Shown here piece by piece: positions 15,369-23,950 of a DNA stretch of 64,000 nucleotides. The stretch's first letter is position 1. Every line of letters begins with the position of its first letter. The translations under genes and the position numbers were made by a program. The notes under the pieces were generated by a model. The model saw only the letters and a list, made by a program, of their open reading frames with translations, had not been told where the DNA came from and ran no database searches. This DNA comes from Streptomyces umbrinus (GTDB taxonomy: Bacteria; Actinomycetota; Actinomycetes; Streptomycetales; Streptomycetaceae): NCBI RefSeq assembly GCF_030817415.1, contig NZ_JAUSZI010000002.1:1922001-1986000 (forward strand), given 5' to 3'.

Positions 15369-16651
15369 TGCTGTCTCCCTCGCAGAGCGACGATCACGAA
15401 CGGCTCGCGCATGTCGACGCGCCACGACAGGCGGCGGGCCTGTTCGAGCCGCGCGGCGCACCCGGGGTCGTCGGGGAACTCGGAGAGCCCGTGGATGAGG
15501 CGGCTCAGCCCCAGGGTGAAGACGGGCACTCCGCGGTCGAAGGCCTCGACCAGGGCGTCCCGCGCCGCCTCCCGCTCCGGCTCGGTGTGGGCCCGGCGCA
15601 GATGCCGCATGGCCCACAGCAGGGATCCGTCGCTCAACCAGTCGAACTCGTGCCGCAGCCGGGACAGCCAAGGGTCCCAGCGGTGCGGCCGCTCGGTCAG
15701 CTCGCTGCCGACGAGTACATAGGCGCCCGCCACCGCCGCGAGCGGGTTGGTCATCCTGCCGTCGTAGAGCATGGTCTCCGCGTCCCTGACCAGCGTCGCC
15801 GCCGCGTCGAAGGCGCCCCGGGCCATGTACGCCAGGGCGGGCCCCACCCGGCTGTCCCGTACGGACACCGAGACGGCGCTGCCGGTCGGGCTCTGCCGTT
15901 CGTTGACGAGGACCTCGACCTGCGCGTCACCCCAGGGGGCGGGCAGGGTGACGACGTACTCGGTGCCGGCCAGCGAGACGACCAGGAACTGGCGTGGACC
16001 CAGGGGCACGTCGAGCGTGCGGCCGCCCCGCTCGTCGACCGGGCCGTGCTCGCCGAAGCGGTACAGCCGGGCGGCGGCGTCGCCCAGTTCGAGACTGGCG
16101 ACGGTGTGCGGTTCGGAGCGGGCGATCTCGAACGGGACCAGTTGCTTCGCGGGCCCGTCGGTCAGCCGGAGCATCGACGGGAACTGCCAGCTCGTCGGCT
16201 TCGGGTCGCCGACCCAGGCCGCGTGTCCGGGTTCGATGAACGCGCCGCGCTCCCAGGTCCCGGACCGCGAGCCCAGGGAGCGGGGTACGGGAATCGTGAG
16301 CCCGTCGTGGTAGGCCCCGTAGGACTCGATGTTGCCCATCAGGTGCTGCCAGGAGTGCGACTCGAAGGGCGAGGCCGCCGGGCGGAGCGTCACCTGCATC
16401 TCCTCGCCGTCCGCCACCTCGGCGTCCTTGGAGAGCACGACCCCGGAGGGCAGTGTGGCGGACACGATGTAGTGGCCGGGGTCGACCTCGAACCGCGCCG
16501 GAGGTGCCGTGGTCCCGCAGGGGAAGAGGACGGCGCGGTGACCCGGGCCGCTGCCCTCGGACGGGTAGATGTTGCCGACCACCTTCGCCCCGTCGGCGAG
16601 GTCGGCTTCGTGGAGGCTCAGCTCGACGTTCACGCTCAGGCCCGCGCTCAT
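15365..16651 (-). CDS. Conserved protein of unknown function in the caspase/MBL operon
   Basis: 428-aa protein that I do not assign to a family. The first 90 residues look beta-rich, alternating hydrophobic strands such as LSVNVELSLHEADL and HYIVSATLPSGVVLS, like an Ig or carboxypeptidase-regulatory-like sandwich. A middle part (about 180-290) also appears beta-rich. The last 140 residues are helical with repeated Arg and Leu, including GPALAYMARGAFDAAATLVRDAE and SLLWAMRHLRRAHTEPEREAARDALVEAF, suggesting TPR-like or scaffold helices. There is no signal peptide. Its ATG overlaps the caspase stop (ATGA) and its own stop overlaps the MBL start, so the three products are probably made in fixed ratio. 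It is a plausible adaptor or caspase substrate; that is inference. Confidence 0.8.
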   Translation of the reverse strand: MSAGLSVNVELSLHEADLADGAKVVGNIYPSEGSGPGHRAVLFPCGTTAPPARFEVDPGHYIVSATLPSGVVLSKDAEVADGEEMQVTLRPAASPFESHSWQHLMGNIESYGAYHDGLTIPVPRSLGSRSGTWERGAFIEPGHAAWVGDPKPTSWQFPSMLRLTDGPAKQLVPFEIARSEPHTVASLELGDAAARLYRFGEHGPVDERGGRTLDVPLGPRQFLVVSLAGTEYVVTLPAPWGDAQVEVLVNERQSPTGSAVSVSVRDSRVGPALAYMARGAFDAAATLVRDAETMLYDGRMTNPLAAVAGAYVLVGSELTERPHRWDPWLSRLRHEFDWLSDGSLLWAMRHLRRAHTEPEREAARDALVEAFDRGVPVFTLGLSRLIHGLSEFPDDPGCAARLEQARRLSWRVDMREPFVIVALRGRQQ

Positions 16652-17820
16652 GGCTTCTCCAACTTCACGCGGCGGAACACCGGACGTACGGTGACGGACT
16701 TCGTCCGCACGTCCTGGTCGCCGAGTCTGGCCTCGAAGTCGTAGTCCCCGAAGCGCAGTTCGATGGCCCACTCCCTCTGGGGGTCCTCGCCGTCGACGTC
16801 GCCCGCGGCCCGATGCAGCCGTTCGAGACCGTCTTCACGGCAGACGAACTCGGCCTCGGCGTTGTCCTCGGCGGGATCGCAGCCGACGTACACCGGGACG
16901 ACCGGCGGGCCGTCCAGCTGATGGAGGACGAACACGGGCAGTTCGCCGACCGAGGGGACCTGGACGCCCGCGACCGCCCCGGCGAACCGCGGCTGACGCA
17001 TGAAGTGGTCGATGGCCTTCAGCAGGTCGGAGGTGTCGACCCGCCAGTCGCCCTCGGGATCGTCGCTCGCGGCGCCGGAGAAGCTCTTCAGCAGGGCCTC
17101 GGTGAACAGGCTCACCTGACCGGGCCGCGCGTGCGAGCGGTCGCCGGACAGGGTGGCGTAGTACGGGATGTGGAAGCGGCGGGGGAGATCGAGGGGCCGC
17201 GTCCCCGCGCCGAGCGGCGAGCGCCCCGCGAACCGGGCGCCCGAACGCTCGATGAGGACATCGGAGTTGGACCGGCAGGCGTCGACGAAGAACACCTGCT
17301 CGCTCGCCTTGCACCGCTTGAGGCCGTTCATCAGGCCCGCGAAGTCCAGTGCGCTGTTGAGGGGGTTGTGCTCGTCGGCGAAGATGTCCGCGGCCAGGAG
17401 CGCCATGTCGTCGCCCTGCGAGACGCCGTGGCCGCAGAAGTAGAAGACGAGCCGGTTGTCGACATGGCTGTCGCCGCGGTCGTACCACTGGGTGACCGCC
17501 GTGAGGATGTTGTCGATGGTGGCGGTCTCGACCTGGTGGGCCTGCTGGGTGCGGGGGTTCACGAACGGGGCCGGCGTCTCCTCGCTGAGCAGCAGGGCGA
17601 CGCTGCCGAGCGGTCGCCCGGGGTCGTGGTACTCGGCCAGCAGCCAGGTCGCGAGCGTACGGGCGGAGATGGGCGGCGAACTGAGCTGCCGCATTCCGTC
17701 GGAATCGGCGACCGGTGCCTCGCCACCGGCGAGGTGGGGATACTTGCCGACGCCGATGACCAGTGCGTGGGTGCACGGAGAACCGGCGTGCTCATCGAGG
17801 TGGACCACGGAACCGGCCAT
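16648..17820 (-). CDS. Caspase-like (C14 family) cysteine peptidase
   Basis: 390-aa protein with a caspase/metacaspase fold. The catalytic dyad is clear: H131 in VFYFCGHGVSQGD and C182 in VFFVDACRSNSD, each after a hydrophobic strand. The N-terminal strand HALVIGVGKYPHL is the usual first strand of the p20-like subunit. Residues about 300-390 form an extra beta-rich C-terminal region that may bind a partner. No signal or transmembrane segment is seen. The ATG at 17820 is chosen because GGAGGATCC lies directly upstream; an in-frame ATG at 17871 has no ribosome-binding site. It leads a three-gene operon and faces the DUF2235 gene across a 134-bp promoter region. Bacterial caspases often act in regulated cell death or phage defence; that role here is inferred. 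Confidence 0.9.
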   Translation of the reverse strand: MAGSVVHLDEHAGSPCTHALVIGVGKYPHLAGGEAPVADSDGMRQLSSPPISARTLATWLLAEYHDPGRPLGSVALLLSEETPAPFVNPRTQQAHQVETATIDNILTAVTQWYDRGDSHVDNRLVFYFCGHGVSQGDDMALLAADIFADEHNPLNSALDFAGLMNGLKRCKASEQVFFVDACRSNSDVLIERSGARFAGRSPLGAGTRPLDLPRRFHIPYYATLSGDRSHARPGQVSLFTEALLKSFSGAASDDPEGDWRVDTSDLLKAIDHFMRQPRFAGAVAGVQVPSVGELPVFVLHQLDGPPVVPVYVGCDPAEDNAEAEFVCREDGLERLHRAAGDVDGEDPQREWAIELRFGDYDFEARLGDQDVRTKSVTVRPVFRRVKLEKP

Positions 17821-17889
17821 GGATCCTCCGGAACCCCTACTACCGCGCCGGAGCATGCCCGAAGGCAGCATTTTCCCTATTATATTCCT

Positions 17890-17908
17890 GAGACATCCAA
17901 TGTGTCCC
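17890..17908. promoter_or_regulatory. Candidate operator between caspase and DUF2235 genes
   Basis: GAGACA-N7-TGTCCC is an imperfect inverted repeat inside an unusually AT-rich stretch (17868-17920) that also holds TATTATATT and GATATATC. The 134-bp divergent region is the only place from which both operons can be transcribed, so a shared operator is plausible. Confidence 0.4.
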
Positions 17909-17954
17909 GATATATCAGCAGTGACCGTGTTCCTCGGTGAACGTGAGGCCCCCC

Positions 17955-19040
17955 ATGGCCAAGAATCTCGTCGTCTGTCTGGACGGCACGGGCAATCAGT
18001 TGAAGGCGAAAGGGAACACCAATGTCGTCCGGCTCTACGAAATGCTGGACCTCACCGATCCCGCCCGGCAGATCGCCTATTACGACCCCGGTGTCGGCAC
18101 GTTCTCTGCCGCGGGTGCCTGGACACCTGTGGGCCGGCATCTGTCGAAACTCCTCGGTCTCGCCTTCGGCTCCGGAATGCGGACCAACCTCGCCGAGGCC
18201 TACACCTATCTGATGCGGCACTACCAACCGGGCGACCGCATCTACGTGTTCGGCTTCAGCCGCGGCGCCTACACGGCCCGTGCCCTGGTGGGCATGCTCA
18301 AGGCGGTCGGTCTGATGCGGCCCGGCATGGAGAACCTCGTCCCGTACGCCGTGTCCGTCTACGCGAGGAACAAGGACTGGACGCGGGAGGACTGGGACCA
18401 ACTCCACCGATTCGCGGGCGCGTTCAGCAACGCGGTCGACGGGCGGGTCGGCATCCGCGTCGAGTACCTGGGGATCTGGGACTCCGTGAAGGCCGCGGGC
18501 CTCCTGCGCTGGAACCTGCGCTGGCCGTACACCCGTCAGGCTCCGAACGTCCGCCGCATCCGCCACGCCGTGTCCATCGACGAGAAGCGCAGGCCCTACC
18601 GCGAGTACCTCGTCACCCCCGCCGACGGGGACAGGAAGCGGGCCGCCGTGCCGTCGACGGTCGAGCAGGTGTGGTTCGCCGGGGTCCATTCCGACATCGG
18701 CGGAACCTTCGACGACGATCCCCGGCTCCCCACGATCGCCCTCAAGTGGGTCGTGGACGGCGCCCTCGAAGCGCGGGACGGCGAGCCCGATGCGCGTCTC
18801 CTCCTGAAGCCCCGGGCCTACGAGCGCGAGGTGACCCTCGTGCCCGAGGACGCCCTGGGCAAGGTGCACCGGATGGGCTGGATCTGGGCTCTGCTCACCT
18901 ACCGGCGTCGCGGACTCCCCCAGGGCGCGCACGTGCACGAGAGCGTCCGCGCGCGGTTGGAGAAGGACGCCGCCTACGCGGACCGGATCCCGCCGACGGC
19001 CCTCTGGGCGGACGCCGGCTGGCTCACTGCCCGGGAGTGA
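17955..19040 (+). CDS. DUF2235 alpha/beta hydrolase (Tle1-like phospholipase fold)
   Basis: 361-aa protein of the DUF2235 family, which includes the catalytic domain of type VI secretion phospholipase effectors. It opens with the family block KNLVVCLDGTGN. The nucleophile elbow GFSRGAYTAR places Ser102 in GxSxG form. Further conserved acid/histidine sites are D176 in GIWDSVKA and H245/D247 in GVHSDIGG. There is no signal peptide or T6SS adaptor, so it should be cytosolic. The ATG at 17955 follows GTGAGG; a GTG at 17937 is less likely. It is divergent from the caspase operon. Its last residues (WLTARE) are encoded by the first unit of a 27-bp repeat, so the C-terminus may be altered relative to relatives. 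Confidence 0.9.
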   Translation: MAKNLVVCLDGTGNQLKAKGNTNVVRLYEMLDLTDPARQIAYYDPGVGTFSAAGAWTPVGRHLSKLLGLAFGSGMRTNLAEAYTYLMRHYQPGDRIYVFGFSRGAYTARALVGMLKAVGLMRPGMENLVPYAVSVYARNKDWTREDWDQLHRFAGAFSNAVDGRVGIRVEYLGIWDSVKAAGLLRWNLRWPYTRQAPNVRRIRHAVSIDEKRRPYREYLVTPADGDRKRAAVPSTVEQVWFAGVHSDIGGTFDDDPRLPTIALKWVVDGALEARDGEPDARLLLKPRAYEREVTLVPEDALGKVHRMGWIWALLTYRRRGLPQGAHVHESVRARLEKDAAYADRIPPTALWADAGWLTARE

Positions 19041-19099
19041 CCCTCCTGGCTCACCGCCCGGCAGTGATCCCCACAGGTTCACCGCCCGCAGTGCCCCCC
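19019..19099. repeat. Three degenerate tandem 27-bp repeats
   Basis: Units start with CTGGCTCACTGCCCGGGAGT, CTGGCTCACCGCCCGGCAGT and ACAGGTTCACCGCCCGCAGT. The first supplies the last codons and stop of the DUF2235 gene; the third abuts the amidohydrolase relic. They mark a likely rearrangement junction. Confidence 0.75.
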
Positions 19100-20136
19100 C
19101 ACCCACAGGGCGGTGTAGGTACGCCCCCATGGGCTCGCCAGATATCTTGCCCGTCCGCAGGATGTGATGGCCTCTCAGGAAGGTGTCCGTGACCTGGGCG
19201 GTCAGCTCGAAGCCCTCGAACGGGGTGTACTCCTGCGCCGACTCGGACTCGGCGGCGCGCACGGTCCAGGTACGGTCCGGGTCGACCAGGGCGATGTCGG
19301 CGTCGAAGCCGGGTGCGAGGGTTCCCTTGGTGCGCAGCCCGTAGCGGCGGGCCGGGTTCCAGGAGGTCAGCGCCGAGATCCGGCCCAGGGACAGGCCGCG
19401 CCTGGTGCCCTCGGTGATCAGGCCGGGGAGGAGGTACTCGGCTCCGCCGAAACCCCGACCTGGCGAGGAACACGTCGTCCTTGGGCTCGCCGAACTTCGC
19501 CTCCTCGCGGCAGCACGCGTGATCGCTGACGACCCGGTCGCCGGTGCCGTCGAGCACGTACTCCCACAGCGCTTCGACGTCGTCGCGGGGCCGCAGCGGC
19601 GGGTTGACCTTGCCGCCGAGGCCGTGCGCGGTGGTGATGTCGGCAAGCAGATGTCCGACGGTGACCTCGCGTCGGAAGTCGATGTGCGGGAACGCCCGGC
19701 TCATCCGCACGGCCGCGTCCACCGCCTTGCGGGACGACAGATGCAGCAGGTTGATCGTCGGCAGCCCGGTCTCGTGCGCGAGGTAGGCGGCGACGGAGAC
19801 CGCGAGCCCCTCGGAGTGCGGCGGCCGGGAGGCGCTGTAGGCGGCGAGCCCGGTCAGCTCGCCCGCCTCCTCGACCAGCTTGGTGTACGCGGTCATGATC
19901 TCGGCGGTCTCGCAGTGCAGGGACAGGAAGATCTCGTCGGCGAGTTCGGGAAACCGCTCGCGGGCGGCCTGTACCCCGCGCATCACGAACTCGAAGTGCG
20001 CGTAGTCGTACCGCTCGTCCTCGGGGATCATCAGGAACGCGTTCTGGTCGGCCGATCTGCCGTGCGGACCATGACTGCCGTAGAACATGAACACCTTGAA
20101 CGAGGTGACGCCGAACCGCTCGATCAGCTCGGGCAC
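19100..20136 (-). pseudogene. 5'-truncated, frameshifted dihydropyrimidinase/hydantoinase-type amidohydrolase
   Basis: The frame opening at 20136 (PELIERFGVTSFKVFMFYGS) matches the middle of cyclic-amidase amidohydrolases and continues through LSLHCETAE, NLLHLSSRKA and VVSDHACC, which carry metal-ligand histidines and an aspartate. Near 19449 one extra base shifts the frame; the other frame resumes with GGAEYLLPGLITEG and SWNPARRYGL through HRPVGG close to 19100. The N-terminal 130 or so residues with the HxH metal motif are absent, and no start or ribosome-binding site is seen at 20136. The gene is therefore non-functional. It sits between two unrelated genes and next to the 27-bp repeats, consistent with an old deletion endpoint. 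Confidence 0.85.
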
Positions 20137-20372
20137 CCGTGCCGTGCAAGGGGTCGCCTTCGTCGCTCATCTCACTGCTCCGGCTTCGCCTCGGACAGGA
20201 CTGTGCAAGGACGTGCAGCGACGGTGGCAGACCCTCAGCATGTCGGAGGGAAACAGATCGCGAAAGAACGCAACAGGGGCCCCGGGGGGGGGCGAACCGC
20301 CTCCCGGGACCCCTCAACTCCCTCCGGACCCTTCGAACTCTCCGAACCGTTCGGCCGGAACCGCCGGGAGGG
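20137..20372. other. Intergenic remnant region with a 9-G run
   Basis: No gene is supported in these 236 bases. A run of nine G at 20284-20292 is unusually long for this sequence and is a candidate for miscalled length or slippage. The region probably holds the termination site of the pyruvate carboxylase transcript, but only weak dyads were seen. Confidence 0.5.
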
Positions 20373-23300
20373 TCAGCCGATCTCGACGAGCAGGTCGCCG
20401 CCCTCCACCTGCTGGATCTTGTTGATGGCCAGCCTGGACACCGTTCCGGCCTTCGAGGCGGTGACCGCGGCCTCCATCTTCATGGCCTCGATGGTGGCCA
20501 CCGTGGCACCGGCCGCCACCTCGTCACCCTCGGCGACCGCGAGCGTCACGACTCCGGCGAACGGCGCCGCGACATGGCCTGGGTTGGCCCGGTCGGCCTT
20601 CTCCGTCGCCGGGACGTCGGAGGCCACCGAGGTGTCGCGCACCTGGATGGGCCGCAACTGGCCGTTCAGGGCGGACATCACCGTACGCATACCGCGTTCG
20701 TCGGCCTCGCCCACGGCCTCCAGCTCGATGAGCAGCCGCACACCCTGTTCGAGGTCGACCGCGTACTCCTTCCCGGGGCGCAGCCCGTAGAAGAAGTCCT
20801 TGCTGTCCAGCACGCTGGTGTCGCCGTAGGTCTGGCGGTGTGTCTCGAACTCACGCGTCGGGCCGGGGAACAGCAGCCGGTTGAGTGTCGCCCGGCGCTC
20901 CTTCACCAGCCCCTCGCGGTCGTCCGCGGTCAGTTCCTCGACGGGCTTGGGGGCGGCGCGGCCCTCCAGTGCCTTGGTGCGGAACGGCTCGGGCCAGCCG
21001 CCGGGCGGGTTGCCCAGTTCGCCGCGGAGGAAGCCGATGACGGAGTCGGGGATGTCGAACCTGTTCGGCGTCGCCTCGAAGTCCGTCGGCGACACGCCGG
21101 CGCCCACCAGGTGGAGAGCCAGGTCACCGACCACCTTCGACGAAGGGGTGACCTTCACCAGATGGCCGAGGATGCGGTCGGCGGCGGCGTACATCGCCTC
21201 GATCTCCTCGAAGCGGTCGCCGAGGCCGAGCGCGACCGCCTGGGTGCGCAGGTTGGAGAGCTGCCCGCCGGGGATCTCGTGGTGGTAGACCCGCCCGGTC
21301 GGCGCGGCAAGCCCCGCCTCGAAGGGCGCGTAGATCTTGCGGACGCTCTCCCAGTAAGGCTCCAGGTCGCCCACGGCTTGGAGGCTGAGCCCGGTGGACC
21401 GCTCGGTGTAGTCGGTCGCGGCCACGATGCCCGACAGCGAGGGCTGCGAAGTGGTGCCCGCCATCGAGGCCACCGCGCCGTCGACCGCGTCCGCACCGGC
21501 CTGGATCGCGGCGAGGTAGGTGGCGAGCTGACCGCCCGCGGTGTCATGGGTGTGGATGTGCACCGGCAGCTCGAACTCGCGGCGCAGCGCCGACACGAGG
21601 GTCGCGGCGGCCGGGGCGCGCAGCAGGCCCGCCATGTCCTTGACGGCGAGGACGTGGGCCCCCGCCTCGACGATCTGTTCGGCGAGGCGGAGGTAGTAGT
21701 CCAGGGTGTAGAGCCGCTCGGACGGGTCGGACAGGTCGGAGGTGTAGCAGAGGGCGACCTCGGCGATCGCCGTTCCCGTCTCGCGTACGGCGTCGATCGC
21801 AGGGCGCATCTGCCCGACGTCGTTCAGCGCGTCGAAGATCCTGAAGATGTCGATGCCGGTCGCCGCGGCCTCCTGGACGAAGGCGTCGGTCACCTCGGTC
21901 GGGTACGGCGTGTATCCCACGGTGTTGCGGCCACGCAGCAGCATTTGCAGACAGATGTTCGGCACGGCCTCGCGGAGTGCGGCCAGGCGTTCCCAGGGGT
22001 CCTCTGCGAGAAAGCGGAGCGCGACGTCGTAGGTGGCGCCGCCCCAGCACTCCAGGGACAGCAGCTCGGGCAGGGTCCGCGCCACGACGGGCGCGACGGC
22101 GAGCATGTCCTTGGTACGGACCCGGGTGGCGAGGAGCGACTGGTGGGCGTCGCGGAACGTGGTGTCGGTGACGCCGATGGCCGGTGACTCGCGCAGCCAC
22201 CGGGCGAAGCCCTCGGGGCCGAGTTCGACGAGCCGCTGCCGGGACCCGGCGGGCGGCTCCGTGGCCGACACGGACGGGACCTTGGTGACGGGGTCGCTCA
22301 GCTCGGGCCGCTCACCGTGCGGCTTGTTCACCGTGATGTCGGCGAGGTAGGTGAGCAGCTTCGTACCGCGGTCGGCGGAGTGGCGGGCGGTGAGGAGGTG
22401 CGGACGCTTCTCGATGAACGACGTCGTGACCTGGCCGGCCCGGAAGTCCGGGTCGTCCAGCACCGCTTGCAGGAAGGGGATGTTGGTGGCCACGCCGCGG
22501 ATGCGGAACTCGGCCACAGCACGCCGGGCCCGGCCGATCGCGGTGCCGAAGTCGCGTCCCCGGCAGGTGAGCTTGACCAGCATCGAGTCGAAGTGCGCGC
22601 TGATGTCCGTACCGGCGTGGGTGGTTCCGCCGTCCAGCCGGATACCGGAGCCGCCGGGTGAGCGGTAGGCGCTGATCCTGCCGGTGTCGGGGCGGAAGCC
22701 GTTGGCCGGGTCCTCGGTGGTGATCCGGCACTGGAGTGCGGCGCCGTGCAGGGTGACGGTCTCCTGCGAGAGTCCGAGGTCGGCCAGCGTCTGGCCGGAG
22801 GCGATACGCAGCTGCGACTGCACGAGGTCGACGTCGGTGACCTCCTCGGTCACCGTGTGCTCGACCTGGATGCGCGGGTTCATCTCGATGAAGTGGTAGT
22901 TGCCCTCGCGGTCGAGGAGGAACTCCACGGTGCCCGCGTTGCGGTAGCCGATCTCCCGGGCGAACCGTACGGCGTCGGCGCAGATCCGGTCGCGCAGCTC
23001 GGGGTCGAGGTTCGGCGCCGGGGCGAGCTCGATCACCTTCTGGTGGCGGCGCTGCACCGAACAGTCGCGCTCGAAGAGGTGGATGACATTGCCCTCCCCG
23101 TCCGCGAGGATCTGCACCTCGATGTGGCGGGGTTCGACGACGGCCTTCTCCAGGAAGACCGTGGAGTCGCCGAACGCGGACGCCGCCTCGCGGGACGCCG
23201 CCTCGATGGACTCGCGGAGCTGGGCGGGCTCCTCGACCCGCCGCATGCCACGCCCGCCACCGCCCGCGACGGCCTTGACGAAGACCGGGAAGCCGATGTC

Positions 23301-23747
23301 CTCGGCGGCGCGGACGAGTTCGTCCACGTCGGTGGAGGGTTCCGAGGAGCCGAGCACCGGTACGCCGGCCGCACGGGCGGCGGCCACCGCGCGCGCCTTG
23401 TTGCCGGTCAGCTCCAGCGTGTCCGCGCTCGGGCCGACGAAGGTGATGCCGGCCTCCTCGCAGGCGCGCGCCAGGTCGGGGTTCTCGGACAGGAAGCCGT
23501 ATCCCGGGTAGACCGCGTCCGCTCCCGCCCGCTGCGCCGCGCGGACGATCTCCTCGACGGAGAGGTAGGCCCGCACCGGGTGTCCCGGCTCCCCGATCTC
23601 ATAAGCCTCGTCCGCCTTCAACCGGTGCAGTGAATTGCGATCCTCGTGCGGGAAGACGGCCACGGTCCTCGCGCCCAGCTCATAGCCGGCGCGGAACGCG
23701 CGAATAGCGATCTCACCACGGTTGGCGACCAGCACCTTGCGGAACAT
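20373..23747 (-). CDS. pyc: Pyruvate carboxylase
   Basis: Full-length 1124-aa biotin enzyme converting pyruvate and bicarbonate to oxaloacetate (anaplerosis, cytosol). Domains run in order: biotin carboxylase (1-450, starting RKVLVANRGEIAIRAFRA, ATP grasp GGGGRGMRRV, and the EMNPRIQVEHTVTEEV active-site segment); carboxyltransferase (about 520-800, with TFRDAHQSLLATR, metal-binding GGATYDVALRF and HIHTHDTAGG); the conserved C-terminal domain; and a biotinyl carrier domain ending with the biotinylation site EAMKM. Start at ATG 23747 has GAAGGG upstream; longer in-frame openings lack a Shine-Dalgarno. It is a housekeeping gene transcribed alone, with the amidohydrolase relic beyond its 3' end. 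Confidence 0.98.
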   Translation of the reverse strand: MFRKVLVANRGEIAIRAFRAGYELGARTVAVFPHEDRNSLHRLKADEAYEIGEPGHPVRAYLSVEEIVRAAQRAGADAVYPGYGFLSENPDLARACEEAGITFVGPSADTLELTGNKARAVAAARAAGVPVLGSSEPSTDVDELVRAAEDIGFPVFVKAVAGGGGRGMRRVEEPAQLRESIEAASREAASAFGDSTVFLEKAVVEPRHIEVQILADGEGNVIHLFERDCSVQRRHQKVIELAPAPNLDPELRDRICADAVRFAREIGYRNAGTVEFLLDREGNYHFIEMNPRIQVEHTVTEEVTDVDLVQSQLRIASGQTLADLGLSQETVTLHGAALQCRITTEDPANGFRPDTGRISAYRSPGGSGIRLDGGTTHAGTDISAHFDSMLVKLTCRGRDFGTAIGRARRAVAEFRIRGVATNIPFLQAVLDDPDFRAGQVTTSFIEKRPHLLTARHSADRGTKLLTYLADITVNKPHGERPELSDPVTKVPSVSATEPPAGSRQRLVELGPEGFARWLRESPAIGVTDTTFRDAHQSLLATRVRTKDMLAVAPVVARTLPELLSLECWGGATYDVALRFLAEDPWERLAALREAVPNICLQMLLRGRNTVGYTPYPTEVTDAFVQEAAATGIDIFRIFDALNDVGQMRPAIDAVRETGTAIAEVALCYTSDLSDPSERLYTLDYYLRLAEQIVEAGAHVLAVKDMAGLLRAPAAATLVSALRREFELPVHIHTHDTAGGQLATYLAAIQAGADAVDGAVASMAGTTSQPSLSGIVAATDYTERSTGLSLQAVGDLEPYWESVRKIYAPFEAGLAAPTGRVYHHEIPGGQLSNLRTQAVALGLGDRFEEIEAMYAAADRILGHLVKVTPSSKVVGDLALHLVGAGVSPTDFEATPNRFDIPDSVIGFLRGELGNPPGGWPEPFRTKALEGRAAPKPVEELTADDREGLVKERRATLNRLLFPGPTREFETHRQTYGDTSVLDSKDFFYGLRPGKEYAVDLEQGVRLLIELEAVGEADERGMRTVMSALNGQLRPIQVRDTSVASDVPATEKADRANPGHVAAPFAGVVTLAVAEGDEVAAGATVATIEAMKMEAAVTASKAGTVSRLAINKIQQVEGGDLLVEIG

Positions 23748-23950
23748 TTGGATCCCTTCAGCCTGCCCGGTGACGCGCACCATCGTGTCGGCCCCGCCCG
23801 CCCCGCGCCATGTGAGCCGGGCCACTCGTCCGGGCGCCTCCGGCCCGCGGAGCAGCCGGGTACCCGGCCAAGACCTCCACTGGCCGGCCTCGCGGGCCAC
23901 CGACGAACTCCTTGAGCGGTCGGGCGGCTACCCAGTTACGGGGTGCACAG

